Shown piece after piece: positions 16,537-25,415 of a stretch of DNA of 52,467 nucleotides. The notes below the pieces were generated by a model. The model ran no database searches, was not told the origin of the DNA, and saw only the letters and a list, made by a program, of their open reading frames with translations. Source of the stretch: an uncultured Opitutia bacterium. GTDB taxonomy: Bacteria > Verrucomicrobiota > Verrucomicrobiia > Opitutales > CAJWYM01. The number at the start of each line of letters is the position of its first letter. The stretch's first letter is position 1. The position numbers were made by a program, and so were the translations under genes. The stretch covers positions 1 to 52,467 of the forward strand of contig CAJWYM010000016.1 in NCBI GenBank assembly GCA_913049555.1. Direction: 5' to 3'.

Positions 16537-18267
16537 ATGCAAATCATTTGGCGAGTCGCTTCTTATCTTTTTAAATACCAAACCCTATTTGTATTTACTT
16601 TGGTAATCGCAATTTTCATGACAACATTAGGGCTTCTTATTCCCGAAATTATCCAAAGAGTCTTAGATAGTTCAAGAGAAACAGGCAGCATCAAAGCACT
16701 TGTCATAGGAACTTTAACGATCACCGTTGTCTTTCTCGGTAGAGAACTCTGTAATTGTTTTCGCATTCGAGTAAACAATACCCTGGAGCAAAAAGTGCTC
16801 ATCGACATTCGACGCGATTTACACAAAAAACTCCTAAAACTACCAATCAGCTTTTTTGATAAAAAGAAAAGTGGGGATATTGCTTCTCGGGTAATAGAGG
16901 ATGTTACAAATGTGGAACGTGTCATTTTAGATGGAACCGAACAAGGGACTATCGCAATCCTGACAATACTAGGAATCACCGGTCTGATGTTTGTAAAAGA
17001 ACCTATTTTGGCTACTTTTGTATTCCTACCGCTACCGATACTAATTGTTTTAGGAAAAATATATGGAAAACTGGTTAGTTATTACTGGAAGAGGGTTAGA
17101 GACACATCCGGTGAGCTAAGCAACATTCTCATTGAAGACATTCAAGGCAACCGTCTGATCCATTCCTTTGCTCTCAGGATGAGAGAGGAAAAACGGTTCT
17201 TGGAAAAAAGTGAAGATCTTCAAAAAAAGACTCTAGAAGCTATGTTCCGATGGTCTATTTACAGCCCAGGCACAACCTTTGTTACAAATTTAGGGGTCGT
17301 AGCTGTAATCGGCGTTGGAGGATATTTATTGATCGAAAGTCCTGAAACCTTTTCATTTGGAGAATTTTCTGCATTTTTAATTTATACCTCTATGTTTTAT
17401 GAGCCAATTCGAACCCTTAATGGTTTGAATCATATGATAAATACAGGAAAAGCTTCAGGTGAAAGAGTCTTTGAAATTTTAGATTATCCAATCGACATTC
17501 AATCCCCAAAAAATCCTCAACCATTTCCATCTGGTATTGTTACAATCTCTTTTAAAAAAGTAAAATTTGGATATGAAAATCGTGATAAAATAATTCCCGA
17601 ATTAAATTTAACTTTACCTGCGGGTAAGATGACTGCTCTAGTAGGACACACAGGGGCAGGGAAAAGTACCATCGCAAATCTACTTCTCCGCTACTATGAT
17701 GTTATTTCAGGAGATATATTAATCAATACTACTCCCATAGATCAATTAGAACTCGAAGAATTAAGAAGCCAGATAGGCATTGTTTCTCAAGATCCGTTTT
17801 TGTTTGATACAGATTTACGCGAAAATATGAAAATCGCCAAATACGACGCAAATGATGAAGAAATCTGGAATGCACTAAAAATGGCAAGTATTGATACTTT
17901 CGTAAAAGAATTGCCAGATCAACTAGACACAATGATCGGGGAAAAAGGGATTCGTCTGAGCATGGGAGAAAAACAGCGAATTACAATCGCTCGCGTTTTA
18001 CTTAAAGACCCTCCTATTGTTATTTTAGATGAAGCCACTTCAGCGGTTGATACTTTAACCGAAAGAAAAATTCAACAAGGGCTCAATCGATTGATGAAAA
18101 ATAGAACTGTCCTAGTTATTGCACATAGGCTGTCGACAGTAAAAAATGCTAATAAAATTGTAGTTCTAAACAAAGGTGAGATTATTGAAACAGGCAACCA
18201 TCAAGAATTACTTAAAAAAGAAAAAAGTCATTATGCTTCCTTATGGAATCAACAAGTTCATATATGA
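16537..18267 (+). CDS. ABC exporter, fused permease and ATPase
   Basis: The 576-residue half-transporter has six membrane segments in residues 1-310 and a nucleotide-binding domain from about 335. Walker A is GHTGAGKST (370-378), the Q loop is IVSQDP, the signature LSMGEKQR (474-481) is a variant of LSGGQ, Walker B is IVILDEATSAVD (494-505) and the switch His is in AHRLST. It would work as a homodimer or heterodimer in lipid, peptide or drug export; the substrate cannot be told. Its stop overlaps the start of the next gene by four bases (ATGA), so the two are translated together. Confidence 0.93.
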   Translation: MQIIWRVASYLFKYQTLFVFTLVIAIFMTTLGLLIPEIIQRVLDSSRETGSIKALVIGTLTITVVFLGRELCNCFRIRVNNTLEQKVLIDIRRDLHKKLLKLPISFFDKKKSGDIASRVIEDVTNVERVILDGTEQGTIAILTILGITGLMFVKEPILATFVFLPLPILIVLGKIYGKLVSYYWKRVRDTSGELSNILIEDIQGNRLIHSFALRMREEKRFLEKSEDLQKKTLEAMFRWSIYSPGTTFVTNLGVVAVIGVGGYLLIESPETFSFGEFSAFLIYTSMFYEPIRTLNGLNHMINTGKASGERVFEILDYPIDIQSPKNPQPFPSGIVTISFKKVKFGYENRDKIIPELNLTLPAGKMTALVGHTGAGKSTIANLLLRYYDVISGDILINTTPIDQLELEELRSQIGIVSQDPFLFDTDLRENMKIAKYDANDEEIWNALKMASIDTFVKELPDQLDTMIGEKGIRLSMGEKQRITIARVLLKDPPIVILDEATSAVDTLTERKIQQGLNRLMKNRTVLVIAHRLSTVKNANKIVVLNKGEIIETGNHQELLKKEKSHYASLWNQQVHI

Positions 18268-18929
18268 AAACAATAGAACAAATCATTCGAAATCGAGCTA
18301 CCACTAAAATTCTCGGCAATCCTGAAAAAATCTTAAAATCGGCAGATACTAAAAAAATGGATAGAATGCTACATTCCATGACATCCATTGCTGGACAAGC
18401 TCCCTTCCACTATCCTGCCGACACAGAACATCTCAATTCTGAAAAAGACTCCATCGTTCCATGGAGGTTTTATACAATTGCCTCAGATGAAAAAAATCGG
18501 TTGTTACAAAAACTGTCGGAAAAACAAGATAAAGCCTTAGATCCAAAATGGAAAAAAGCATGGAATTCAAAAATTCCGAGACTTATTGCAGGAGCAGATG
18601 CAATAATTCTAGTAACATGGTTACCGGACAGCCATAAAGACTTTGAAAAAAAGATTGCAAGAGATCTGGAACATGTTGCGGCTGCGTCTTCAGCATGCCA
18701 GAATCTACTATTATTAGCGGAGTCAAATGACTTATTTTCATATTGGTCTAGTGGCGGAATTTTTAAAGATCCCGAGTGCCTAAGCATGCTCTCCATATCA
18801 ACAAAACAAAAACTTCTAGCTGCTATATTTCTCTCAGAGAAAACTAAAATTGGAGTTACAAAAAACGAAGGCGCATGGAGAGAAAAAAGAGGAACCGCGA
18901 ATTGTTGGACTCAAGAGATTAAAATTTGA
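18264..18929 (+). CDS. Nitroreductase-family protein
   Basis: The 221-residue protein resembles the FMN-dependent nitroreductase fold: an N-terminal IEQIIRNRATTKI motif (R-R/RxxxR type), a PWRFYTIASDEKN strand-turn at about 71-83, a mid-protein ADAIILVTW strand and the SACQNLLLLAES helix at about 145-156. A typical C-terminal substrate lid GIGEKG-type motif is not obvious. The substrate is unknown. It starts inside the stop of the ABC gene (ATGA overlap); the in-frame start at 18243 is inside the ABC gene and less likely. Confidence 0.75.
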   Translation: MKTIEQIIRNRATTKILGNPEKILKSADTKKMDRMLHSMTSIAGQAPFHYPADTEHLNSEKDSIVPWRFYTIASDEKNRLLQKLSEKQDKALDPKWKKAWNSKIPRLIAGADAIILVTWLPDSHKDFEKKIARDLEHVAAASSACQNLLLLAESNDLFSYWSSGGIFKDPECLSMLSISTKQKLLAAIFLSEKTKIGVTKNEGAWREKRGTANCWTQEIKI

Positions 18930-19001
18930 AACCCAACCATTGCCAGGATTAGACATAAAATAACGTCCACCGCTATTTTTAAAATTCAACTCAGGATTCA
19001 A

Positions 19002-19823
19002 ATACAATACATCGGTAGAATCGCTCCAACTCCCTCAGCATATCTACATTTGGGCCATGCACAAACGTTCAAAATTGCAGAGGCAAGAGCCAGAGACAGA
19101 GATGGTAAATTAATCTTTCGATTAGAGGACTTAGATCCGAATCGCTGCAAACAAAAATTTAAAAATGCAGCAATAGAAGATCTGAAAAGTATTGGAATAC
19201 AATGGGACTTGAGACCTGAACAAAAAAATCCACTCAAACCCTATGAACAAAGCAAAAGGTATCCTCTTTATCAAAAAACTTTTAACCAGTTTAAAAAAAA
19301 GAACCTTATCTACCCATGCACGCTTTCAAGAAAGCAAATAGACCAATTAAAAATAAGAAAAAATAAATTCGGTGAGTCGATAATAAACAGAGAAATTTCA
19401 AAAAAATATTTTAATAAAAATACAATTCCAAATTGGAGATTTAGCACGACTCCAGAAAGAGAGGTCAGGTTTAAAGATATCAGACTAGGAATAAAAAGCG
19501 CAAAAACTCATAGAGATTTTGGTGACTTTGTCATTTGGAATCGAGATAATATACCCGCTTATGAATTTGCAGTAGTCGTAGATGATATTGATATGAATAT
19601 TACCGAAGTGGTTCGTGGAGAAGATTTGTTGGATTCCACTTTTCGCCAACTTCTAATCTACAAAGCCCTTTTTGTTGAACCTCCAGACTTTTATCACTGT
19701 CCACTAGTTGTGAATGAATCTGGAAAAAAACTAGCTAAAAGTGAAAATGCTATTAGCATAAGAAAGAGTCCAGAAAAAACTAGAAATCATCTGAAACAAT
19801 TAAACTTAAATACATTCTTATAA
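19002..19823 (+). CDS. gluQ: Glutamyl-Q tRNA(Asp) synthetase-like protein, non-canonical start
   Basis: GluQRS charges glutamate onto queuosine at position 34 of tRNA-Asp. The frame has the class I synthetase start IGRIAPTPSAYLHLGHA (HIGH equivalent LHLGHA), FRLEDLDPNRCK, a reduced Cys set (YPCTLSRK), VVDDIDMNITEVVRGEDLLDST and a KMSKS-like KLAKS near the end. At about 273 residues it is slightly short for the family and lacks the full anticodon-binding domain of GluRS, as expected. No ATG, GTG or TTG lies in frame between the preceding stop (18927-18929) and the essential YIGR motif. The coordinate here uses ATA at 19002, five bases after AGGA. The first conventional codon, TTG at 19050, would delete half the HIGH region. 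Confidence 0.85.
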   Translation: MQYIGRIAPTPSAYLHLGHAQTFKIAEARARDRDGKLIFRLEDLDPNRCKQKFKNAAIEDLKSIGIQWDLRPEQKNPLKPYEQSKRYPLYQKTFNQFKKKNLIYPCTLSRKQIDQLKIRKNKFGESIINREISKKYFNKNTIPNWRFSTTPEREVRFKDIRLGIKSAKTHRDFGDFVIWNRDNIPAYEFAVVVDDIDMNITEVVRGEDLLDSTFRQLLIYKALFVEPPDFYHCPLVVNESGKKLAKSENAISIRKSPEKTRNHLKQLNLNTFL

Positions 19824-20028
19824 CGATTGTTCTTAGAGAATGTAAACGTCTCTGTTAAAGATTGCTAATAAAACAGCTTCCCTTTCAAACAAAGTAGTTA
19901 GTAGAATTTCCAAAACTATTGATGGAGATTTGTTTTACTTTATCGTACCCACTTATAAAAACAATTTAAAGTGTGATGCACACGTATCAGTTTGGATTTA
20001 AGAAAAAGAGTCTTCTCTAAAAATATCT

Positions 20029-20074
20029 AAACAAATAAATAAAACCCACTTTAAGAGCTTGGTTTTATTTGTTT
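20029..20074 (-). terminator. Terminator after recA
   Basis: On the minus strand AAACAAATAAAACC at 20074-20061 can pair with GGTTTTATTTATTTGTTT at 20046-20029 (a four-base bulge in the latter), giving a hairpin followed by T-rich sequence. It stands 25 bases after the recA stop. Because both arms are A/T-rich it could also end transcription from the other side. The remaining part of the 19824-20098 gap holds no convincing gene. Confidence 0.6.
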
Positions 20075-20098
20075 CAACTTATTAAAGATTGAAATTAT

Positions 20099-21154
20099 TT
20101 ACTCTTTATCTCCCTTAGCCAAAATAGAACCCACATTCACATGTACTTTTTCAAGAATTGAAGCTCTTAATTCATTTTTGAAATCAGGATTTTCTTTCAA
20201 ATACTTTTTAGCAGCTTCTCTTCCTTGACCAACAAGCTCGCCTTTGTAAGAAATCCAAGCCCCCTTTTTATCTAGAAGCTTTTGTTCAACCCCTAAATCA
20301 ACCAAAGATCCAGACTCAGAAATTCCTTCATTGTACATAATATCAAACTCACATTCTGTAAATGGGGGTGCAACCTTGTTTTTAACGACTTTTACACGGG
20401 TTCTATTACCAGTAACTTTTCCACTGGATTCTTTTATTTGACCGATCCTTCTAATATCTAAACGCTGAGATGCGAAAAACTTCAACGCTCTCCCCCCAGG
20501 TGTAGTTTCTGGACTCCCAAACATAACCCCAATTTTTTCACGAATTTGGTTGGTAAACAAACAAATGCACTGAGTCCGATTAATTGCGGAGGTCAATCTT
20601 CTCATTGCTTGACTCATCATTCGAGCTTGCAAACCGACCGTAGTATCTCCCATTTCTCCATCCAATTCTGTTTTTGATACCAATGCGGCAACTGAGTCTA
20701 AAACAACAATATCTACAGCTCCAGACCTTATGAGAGTTTCTATAATATTCAGAGCATCTTCACCGCTCTCGGGTTGAGAAATCATTAAATTATCTATATC
20801 TACCCCGAGCACCTTTGCATATCGAGGGTCTAAAGCATGCTCCACATCTACAAATACAGCTGTGCCCCCTTGCCTTTGAACTTCAGCAACCGCGCTCAAA
20901 CAAAGGGTTGTTTTACCAGAAGATTCAGGACCATAAACCTCAATCATCCTACCCTTAGGAAACCCCCCTACTCCTAAAGCCAAATCCACAGCAATGGATC
21001 CAGTAGAAATAAAAGAAACTTCCATTTTTTTGGAATCCCCGAGTCTCATAAGAGCTCCATCCCCAAATTTTTTATTAATACTTGAAACCGCTAACTTGAG
21101 AGCCTCAGTATTTGCTAATTGTGCTTTTGTTTCAGATTTTGTTTTTTGTGCCAT
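20099..21154 (-). CDS. recA: RecA recombinase
   Basis: RecA forms filaments on single-stranded DNA, carries out strand exchange and triggers the SOS response. The 351-residue protein has GPESSGKT (75-82), the [10 protein letters not shown] block, the Walker B-type [10 protein letters not shown] (149-158), the loop 1 [18 protein letters not shown], and [26 protein letters not shown] as loop 2. The C-terminus is charged. It is monocistronic, with a terminator downstream. No recognisable LexA box was seen in the 68 bases upstream, though the LexA motif of this lineage may differ. A possible -35 TTTACA lies upstream, with weak -10. Confidence 0.99.
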   Translation of the reverse strand: MAQKTKSETKAQLANTEALKLAVSSINKKFGDGALMRLGDSKKMEVSFISTGSIAVDLALGVGGFPKGRMIEVYGPESSGKTTLCLSAVAEVQRQGGTAVFVDVEHALDPRYAKVLGVDIDNLMISQPESGEDALNIIETLIRSGAVDIVVLDSVAALVSKTELDGEMGDTTVGLQARMMSQAMRRLTSAINRTQCICLFTNQIREKIGVMFGSPETTPGGRALKFFASQRLDIRRIGQIKESSGKVTGNRTRVKVVKNKVAPPFTECEFDIMYNEGISESGSLVDLGVEQKLLDKKGAWISYKGELVGQGREAAKKYLKENPDFKNELRASILEKVHVNVGSILAKGDKE

Positions 21155-21222
21155 GATTTTATCCGTTTATCTATAGGTATACATAATTACACTTTTTGTA
21201 AAGTAAGTTTTATTCTTTTACG

Positions 21223-21249
21223 AAAAAAGCGACTTTCAGAGTCGCTTTT
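21223..21249 (-). terminator. Rho-independent terminator
   Basis: AAAAGCGACT at 21225-21234 pairs perfectly with AGTCGCTTTT at 21240-21249 around a five-base loop. Read on the minus strand, the stem is followed by a run of T. It ends the lipoprotein transcript (stop at 21284) before recA. Confidence 0.88.
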
Positions 21250-21283
21250 AAAGAAGATTCAATCCTATGATTATGAAAAAATA

Positions 21284-22186
21284 TTAGGGAGTTACTTCTA
21301 CTGGAACAACAACCTCATCGAATCCGGGCACGTTCACATATAAATTTCCGCGGGATGGCACTCCACCTTTAACAGGGATACTTATTGTACTAGCTCCTTG
21401 TGGGATGACCACCTCTTCCATTATAACTCCGGCGGGAACATCAGTGGTCACCTCAACTTTCAAACCACCAACAGGAGCTTCAAAGTCAACCTTAAACAAG
21501 AGTCTCTGCACTTGACCGGATCCAATTTGAATTGCTGCAGGAACAACATTGATTGTGGATTTGTCTATTCTAAAATTATCTATAAACAAATTTCCATCAG
21601 CTCCAGCAAGCTCAACTGCATAAGTTCTACCAGCAGGCAAAGGTGGGACAACAAATACCAACTGATTGCCTGAAAGGAATTGGGTGTCCACCTCGACATT
21701 GCCTAAAATTATTTTATCATAACGAGTGAAACCTCTACCAAGAAGTGGAATTCTGGTTCCTATTGGAGCCCGATTGCTCTCTAAACCAACTGGGTATCGA
21801 TCCGTTAAATTGAAAGTATAAACGTTGTTACCACTGTTTATCGTGCGCACTTTACTGTCTGCAGACTTCATTTTATACTCTACAACATAATAATACTTGG
21901 CTAAATCTCGGCCTTGTGGCAACTTGAAGTCAAAATCGAAAATATTTTTTCCAACGTCTGAGCGAGTCATTGGATGAACTTCACCATCAATGACAATAGA
22001 GGCGGTCATACTTTCAGAATCAACCATAGCATTCTTAATACGAGCTTCCATGCTCATAGTGTAAATACCAGAAGGATTCTGAGGTATACTGTTAGAGGTT
22101 AAGTTTGCTACCGTTAAATCACAAGCAGTGAAGGTAAGGGTAAACAAGCAGAACAATGCTGAGATGAATTTACTTTTTGATTTCAT
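21284..22186 (-). CDS. Putative lipoprotein with IPT/TIG-like domain
   Basis: The 300-residue protein begins with a signal peptide and lipobox (CLFTLTFTAC; Cys about residue 22). A first beta-rich domain spans about 40-125. A second one at about 130-205 has an IPT/TIG-like feature: PIGTRIPLLGRGFTRYDKIILG, VDTQFLSGNQLVFVVPPLPAG. A third beta domain follows, including AGVIMEEVVIPQGASTISIPVKGG, which resembles the repeats found in Calx-beta-type proteins. It looks like a surface lipoprotein in the outer membrane. No enzymatic motif is visible. It has its own terminator at 21223-21249. The frame starts at the ATG (MKSKSKFISAL). Confidence 0.7.
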   Translation of the reverse strand: MKSKSKFISALFCLFTLTFTACDLTVANLTSNSIPQNPSGIYTMSMEARIKNAMVDSESMTASIVIDGEVHPMTRSDVGKNIFDFDFKLPQGRDLAKYYYVVEYKMKSADSKVRTINSGNNVYTFNLTDRYPVGLESNRAPIGTRIPLLGRGFTRYDKIILGNVEVDTQFLSGNQLVFVVPPLPAGRTYAVELAGADGNLFIDNFRIDKSTINVVPAAIQIGSGQVQRLLFKVDFEAPVGGLKVEVTTDVPAGVIMEEVVIPQGASTISIPVKGGVPSRGNLYVNVPGFDEVVVPVEVTP

Positions 22187-22223
22187 GGATAAAATAGTAT
22201 CTTATTTCTATATTTAAAAATGC

Positions 22224-23420
22224 ATGAACAGACTGCAAGAAAAAGAAAATACTTTTGTAAATAACTTTCAAACTTCATTAGATTGGAAGCCATTTGGACT
22301 CTATATCCATGTTCCATTTTGCGCTTCCACCTGCTCTTATTGTAATTTTTATCAAAAAAAACCAAAAAAGAGCGATATTCAACTTTATCTCAAAAGCATC
22401 CGCAAAGAGTTTGAGCAATTTCCGCCTCCTAGAGAAGCAGACACTGTCTTTTTTGGAGGAGGCACCCCTGGAATTCTAAAAGAGGAGGACTTAAAAGAGC
22501 TTTGTCAGATCGTGAAACCTTTTTTAGCAAAAGAATATGAATGGTCTCTAGAAATGGCCCCCTCAGCGGTTAAACCCAATAAGATGAGAATGTTAAAAGA
22601 GTTGGGAATCAATCGGATTTCTATGGGAATCCAATCTTTCAACCCCAATTACTTAGACAAGCTAGGTCGTCTTCACTCGGCCGACAAAGCGAGAGCGGCT
22701 TTTCACATCATTCGGAATGAAGGTTTTAAGAATGTAAATATTGATTTTATCTTTGCAGTTCCAGGCCAAACGGAAGAAGACTGGACCCGAGAACTCGATC
22801 AAGCATTTGCTTTAGATCCTGAACATATCTCCACCTACTGTCTCATTTTTGAGGAAGATGCGGCTTTGTATTTAAAATTCAGTCAAGGAATTTTAAAAAA
22901 AGATGAGAATTTAGAAGCCAAACTTTTTGAAAGCACTTGGGCTTGGATGAGAAATCATGGCTACAAACAGTATGAAATAGCAAACTATGCCAAACCTGGA
23001 TTCTCATGCAAACACAATCTCAATACATGGAGAATGCATGAATGGAGGGGTTATGGTCCTGCCGCAGCTTCTCAACAAAACAATCAGCGTTTCTCCAATA
23101 TTCCATCGCTCTCTGAATGGGCTCATGGGATTCAAAATAAAAAACCTCATTATTTTGAATTTGAGAAACTGTCAGAACAAAAATTATTTGAGGATTGTAT
23201 TTTATTTGGTTTACGAATGAACGAAGGGGTAGATCTATGGTCTCTAAGATCTAGGTTTCCAAATGCCGAACACGAAAAGGCTAAAGAATTATTCCATGAG
23301 TTGGAATCCCATCAATTGATTCACCCTTTATTGGATGAATCCAGTCATTTGCGATTGACTAATACCGGTCGTTTGCTTGCAGATCAAATTGGAGTTCAAC
23401 TACTTGAAAGAATGGCTTGA
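22224..23420 (+). CDS. hemW: HemW-like radical SAM protein (heme chaperone)
   Basis: The 398-residue protein belongs to the HemN/HemW radical SAM family. The cluster-binding motif is CASTCSYCNFY, with Cys33, Cys37 and Cys40. FFGGGTPGIL follows, then RISMGIQSF and NVNIDFIFAVPGQTEEDW. The short length and NFYQ after the third Cys suit HemW, a heme-delivery protein, better than HemN, the true oxygen-independent coproporphyrinogen oxidase, so an oxidase label would be risky. It diverges from the lipoprotein gene with 37 bases between them. No Shine-Dalgarno is visible before the ATG. Confidence 0.9.
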   Translation: MNRLQEKENTFVNNFQTSLDWKPFGLYIHVPFCASTCSYCNFYQKKPKKSDIQLYLKSIRKEFEQFPPPREADTVFFGGGTPGILKEEDLKELCQIVKPFLAKEYEWSLEMAPSAVKPNKMRMLKELGINRISMGIQSFNPNYLDKLGRLHSADKARAAFHIIRNEGFKNVNIDFIFAVPGQTEEDWTRELDQAFALDPEHISTYCLIFEEDAALYLKFSQGILKKDENLEAKLFESTWAWMRNHGYKQYEIANYAKPGFSCKHNLNTWRMHEWRGYGPAAASQQNNQRFSNIPSLSEWAHGIQNKKPHYFEFEKLSEQKLFEDCILFGLRMNEGVDLWSLRSRFPNAEHEKAKELFHELESHQLIHPLLDESSHLRLTNTGRLLADQIGVQLLERMA

Positions 23421-23471
23421 ATCAATAACTTGACCTAACGCTAAAATAAAAGAGAATCATTTTTCTATTAT

Positions 23472-25274
23472 ATGGAAACACAACTTAAGAGCGAATCAAA
23501 AGCATCTACACTTAAAAATATACTAGCCAATGATCATTTAGATTTTTTACCTCTTCGCAAAACGACCCAAGGATACAATCTTGAATTTGCCCGAGGAGAT
23601 TTAAGGGCAGCTTTCAATGTTGCTCTACTTGCTTTTCCTCAAGGAATGGCGTACGCAATCATCGCCGGCTTACCGATTCAATACGGTATATTCGGTTCTA
23701 TCATTGCCTCACTTATAGGGATGTATTTTGCCGGATCGCCTTTTATAGTGCTTGGACCCACAAATGCTACCTCAGTAATATTGATGACTTCTTTCATTCA
23801 ATTAGGAGTATCAGATTCTGAAAAACTGTTGTTGGTTCCACTTCTCCTTGTTATGGTCGGTCTATTCCTAATTATTGGAGCCTACTTTAAAGTGGCCTCT
23901 TTAATTCAATATATTTCCCGAACAGTTGTAACCGGTTATATCACCGCTGCGGCTTGTCTTATAATCGCAAACCAGTTCAAAAATGCATTGGGATTCAATT
24001 TTTCTGAAGAAGATAAACCCAATACATTTTACGAAATTATCTTCCGCACCATTGAGTATATCCCAAAATCAGACCTACCCTCTGTGATCCTAAGTATTGC
24101 CACTTTTATTCTATATTGGTTACTGAGTAAAAAATGCAAAGGACTCCCCCATGTGGCAATTTGCTTGATAATAATGTCATTTATCGCTTTTGGGATGTCC
24201 TATTATGGCTTCCCTGTCAATACATTGGATGCGATCAGCACCACTAATTGGACTCTGACTTTACCATCACTGGATCCCAAGGATATGGAATTATTATCAG
24301 GAGCTGCGTTTGCAATCGCACTTCTATGTGTTCTAGAGGGAACCTCGATTGGTAAATCTTTGGCAGCAAGAACCGGTTCCAGAATTGACCCCAATCAAGA
24401 GATGATGAGTATTGGCATGGCGAATATAGGATGCGGGCTTTTTTCTGGAATGGCAGCTTCTGGATCTCTTACAAGATCCGTCCTAAATGCAAATAGTGGT
24501 GCCAAAACTCCAATGTCCAGTTTCTACGCTGGAATCATTTGTGTCATAGGTGCTTTTTTATTTGGACCTCTGATCAAATTTGTTCCTTTATGTGCACTTT
24601 CGGTCCTAGTTATTTTCATCGGCATCTCGCTCATAAATAAAAATCAAATTAGGATTGTTACAAAATCGACCCAATCCGATGCGATTGTATTTTATATAAC
24701 TGTGGGCTGTGGAATGATTTTCTCACTAACGACCGCTATTTACGCCGGAGTGGTTGTTTCGATCATTTTGTTCCTCAGAAAAGTATCCACTCCAGAGCTT
24801 GTTGAATATCAATTCGATCAAAAAGGAGGATTGGCTCAACTAGATCATAATAAAAAGCGTTCCGAAACTGAAATATCGATCGTTCATGTTGAAGGAGAAC
24901 TTTTTTTCGCTGCAGCAGAACTATTCAATGAGCAAATTAGGAGAGTCTGTGAAGATGAAAACCTGAAAATACTGGTTCTCAAGATGAGAAATGCCTACAA
25001 TTTAGATGCTACTAGTGTGATGGCATTTCAAGAACTCATTCAATATATGAACGAGAAAGATCGAATCGTTATTGTCAGTGAAGTTCGACCGGATACCATG
25101 CGCATTTTCAATAACTCCGGTCTGATCGATACTTTGAACCCCCTGAATGTTTTTCAAGAGGAAGGAACCAATCCGACTCTATCCACTGCAAAAGCACTAA
25201 AGCGAGCCAAAGAAATACTTGGAAGTTCGGATGTTAAAGTTACGATCTTTGCAGACGAGGTGAAAAAGAACTGA
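23472..25274 (+). CDS. SulP family anion transporter with STAS domain
   Basis: The 600-residue protein has the SulP permease motif GDLRAAFNVALLAFPQGMAYAIIAGLPIQYGIFGS near the N-terminus. About 12 membrane segments follow, with FAGSPFIVLGPTNATSV and a late MANIGCGLFSGMAASGSLTRSVLNANSGAKTPMSS block. A cytoplasmic STAS domain occupies about 465-570 (ISIVHVEGELFFAAAELF, LKMRNAYNLDATSVMAFQEL). SulP proteins carry sulfate, bicarbonate or other anions; the substrate cannot be told here. The N-terminal 40 residues are hydrophilic and cytoplasmic. It lies 51 bases after hemW, with no clear hairpin between, and ends about 55 bases before tRNA-Lys. Confidence 0.93.
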   Translation: METQLKSESKASTLKNILANDHLDFLPLRKTTQGYNLEFARGDLRAAFNVALLAFPQGMAYAIIAGLPIQYGIFGSIIASLIGMYFAGSPFIVLGPTNATSVILMTSFIQLGVSDSEKLLLVPLLLVMVGLFLIIGAYFKVASLIQYISRTVVTGYITAAACLIIANQFKNALGFNFSEEDKPNTFYEIIFRTIEYIPKSDLPSVILSIATFILYWLLSKKCKGLPHVAICLIIMSFIAFGMSYYGFPVNTLDAISTTNWTLTLPSLDPKDMELLSGAAFAIALLCVLEGTSIGKSLAARTGSRIDPNQEMMSIGMANIGCGLFSGMAASGSLTRSVLNANSGAKTPMSSFYAGIICVIGAFLFGPLIKFVPLCALSVLVIFIGISLINKNQIRIVTKSTQSDAIVFYITVGCGMIFSLTTAIYAGVVVSIILFLRKVSTPELVEYQFDQKGGLAQLDHNKKRSETEISIVHVEGELFFAAAELFNEQIRRVCEDENLKILVLKMRNAYNLDATSVMAFQELIQYMNEKDRIVIVSEVRPDTMRIFNNSGLIDTLNPLNVFQEEGTNPTLSTAKALKRAKEILGSSDVKVTIFADEVKKN

Positions 25275-25290
25275 TACACATAATTCAAGT

Positions 25291-25319
25291 TTGACATAAA
25301 ATCTTTAAAATTTGATTAT
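25291..25319 (+). promoter_or_regulatory. Candidate tRNA promoter
   Basis: TTGACA at 25291-25296 is followed after 17 bases by GATTAT at 25314-25319, and the tRNA begins 12 bases later. A TATATT two to three bases further on is an alternative -10 with longer spacing. Confidence 0.5.
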
Positions 25320-25331
25320 ATTTAATCTTAT

Positions 25332-25407
<76 letters not shown>

Positions 25408-25415
25408 ACCCAAAA

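Noticed and set aside
19846-20001. 51-codon open stretch after gluQ with plausible-looking residues
   Set aside because: No start codon precedes it except within the stretch; no ribosome-binding site; probably a chance frame.
21155-21222. LexA box upstream of recA
   Set aside because: Neither the E. coli nor the Bacillus-type motif is visible; a lineage-specific motif cannot be excluded.
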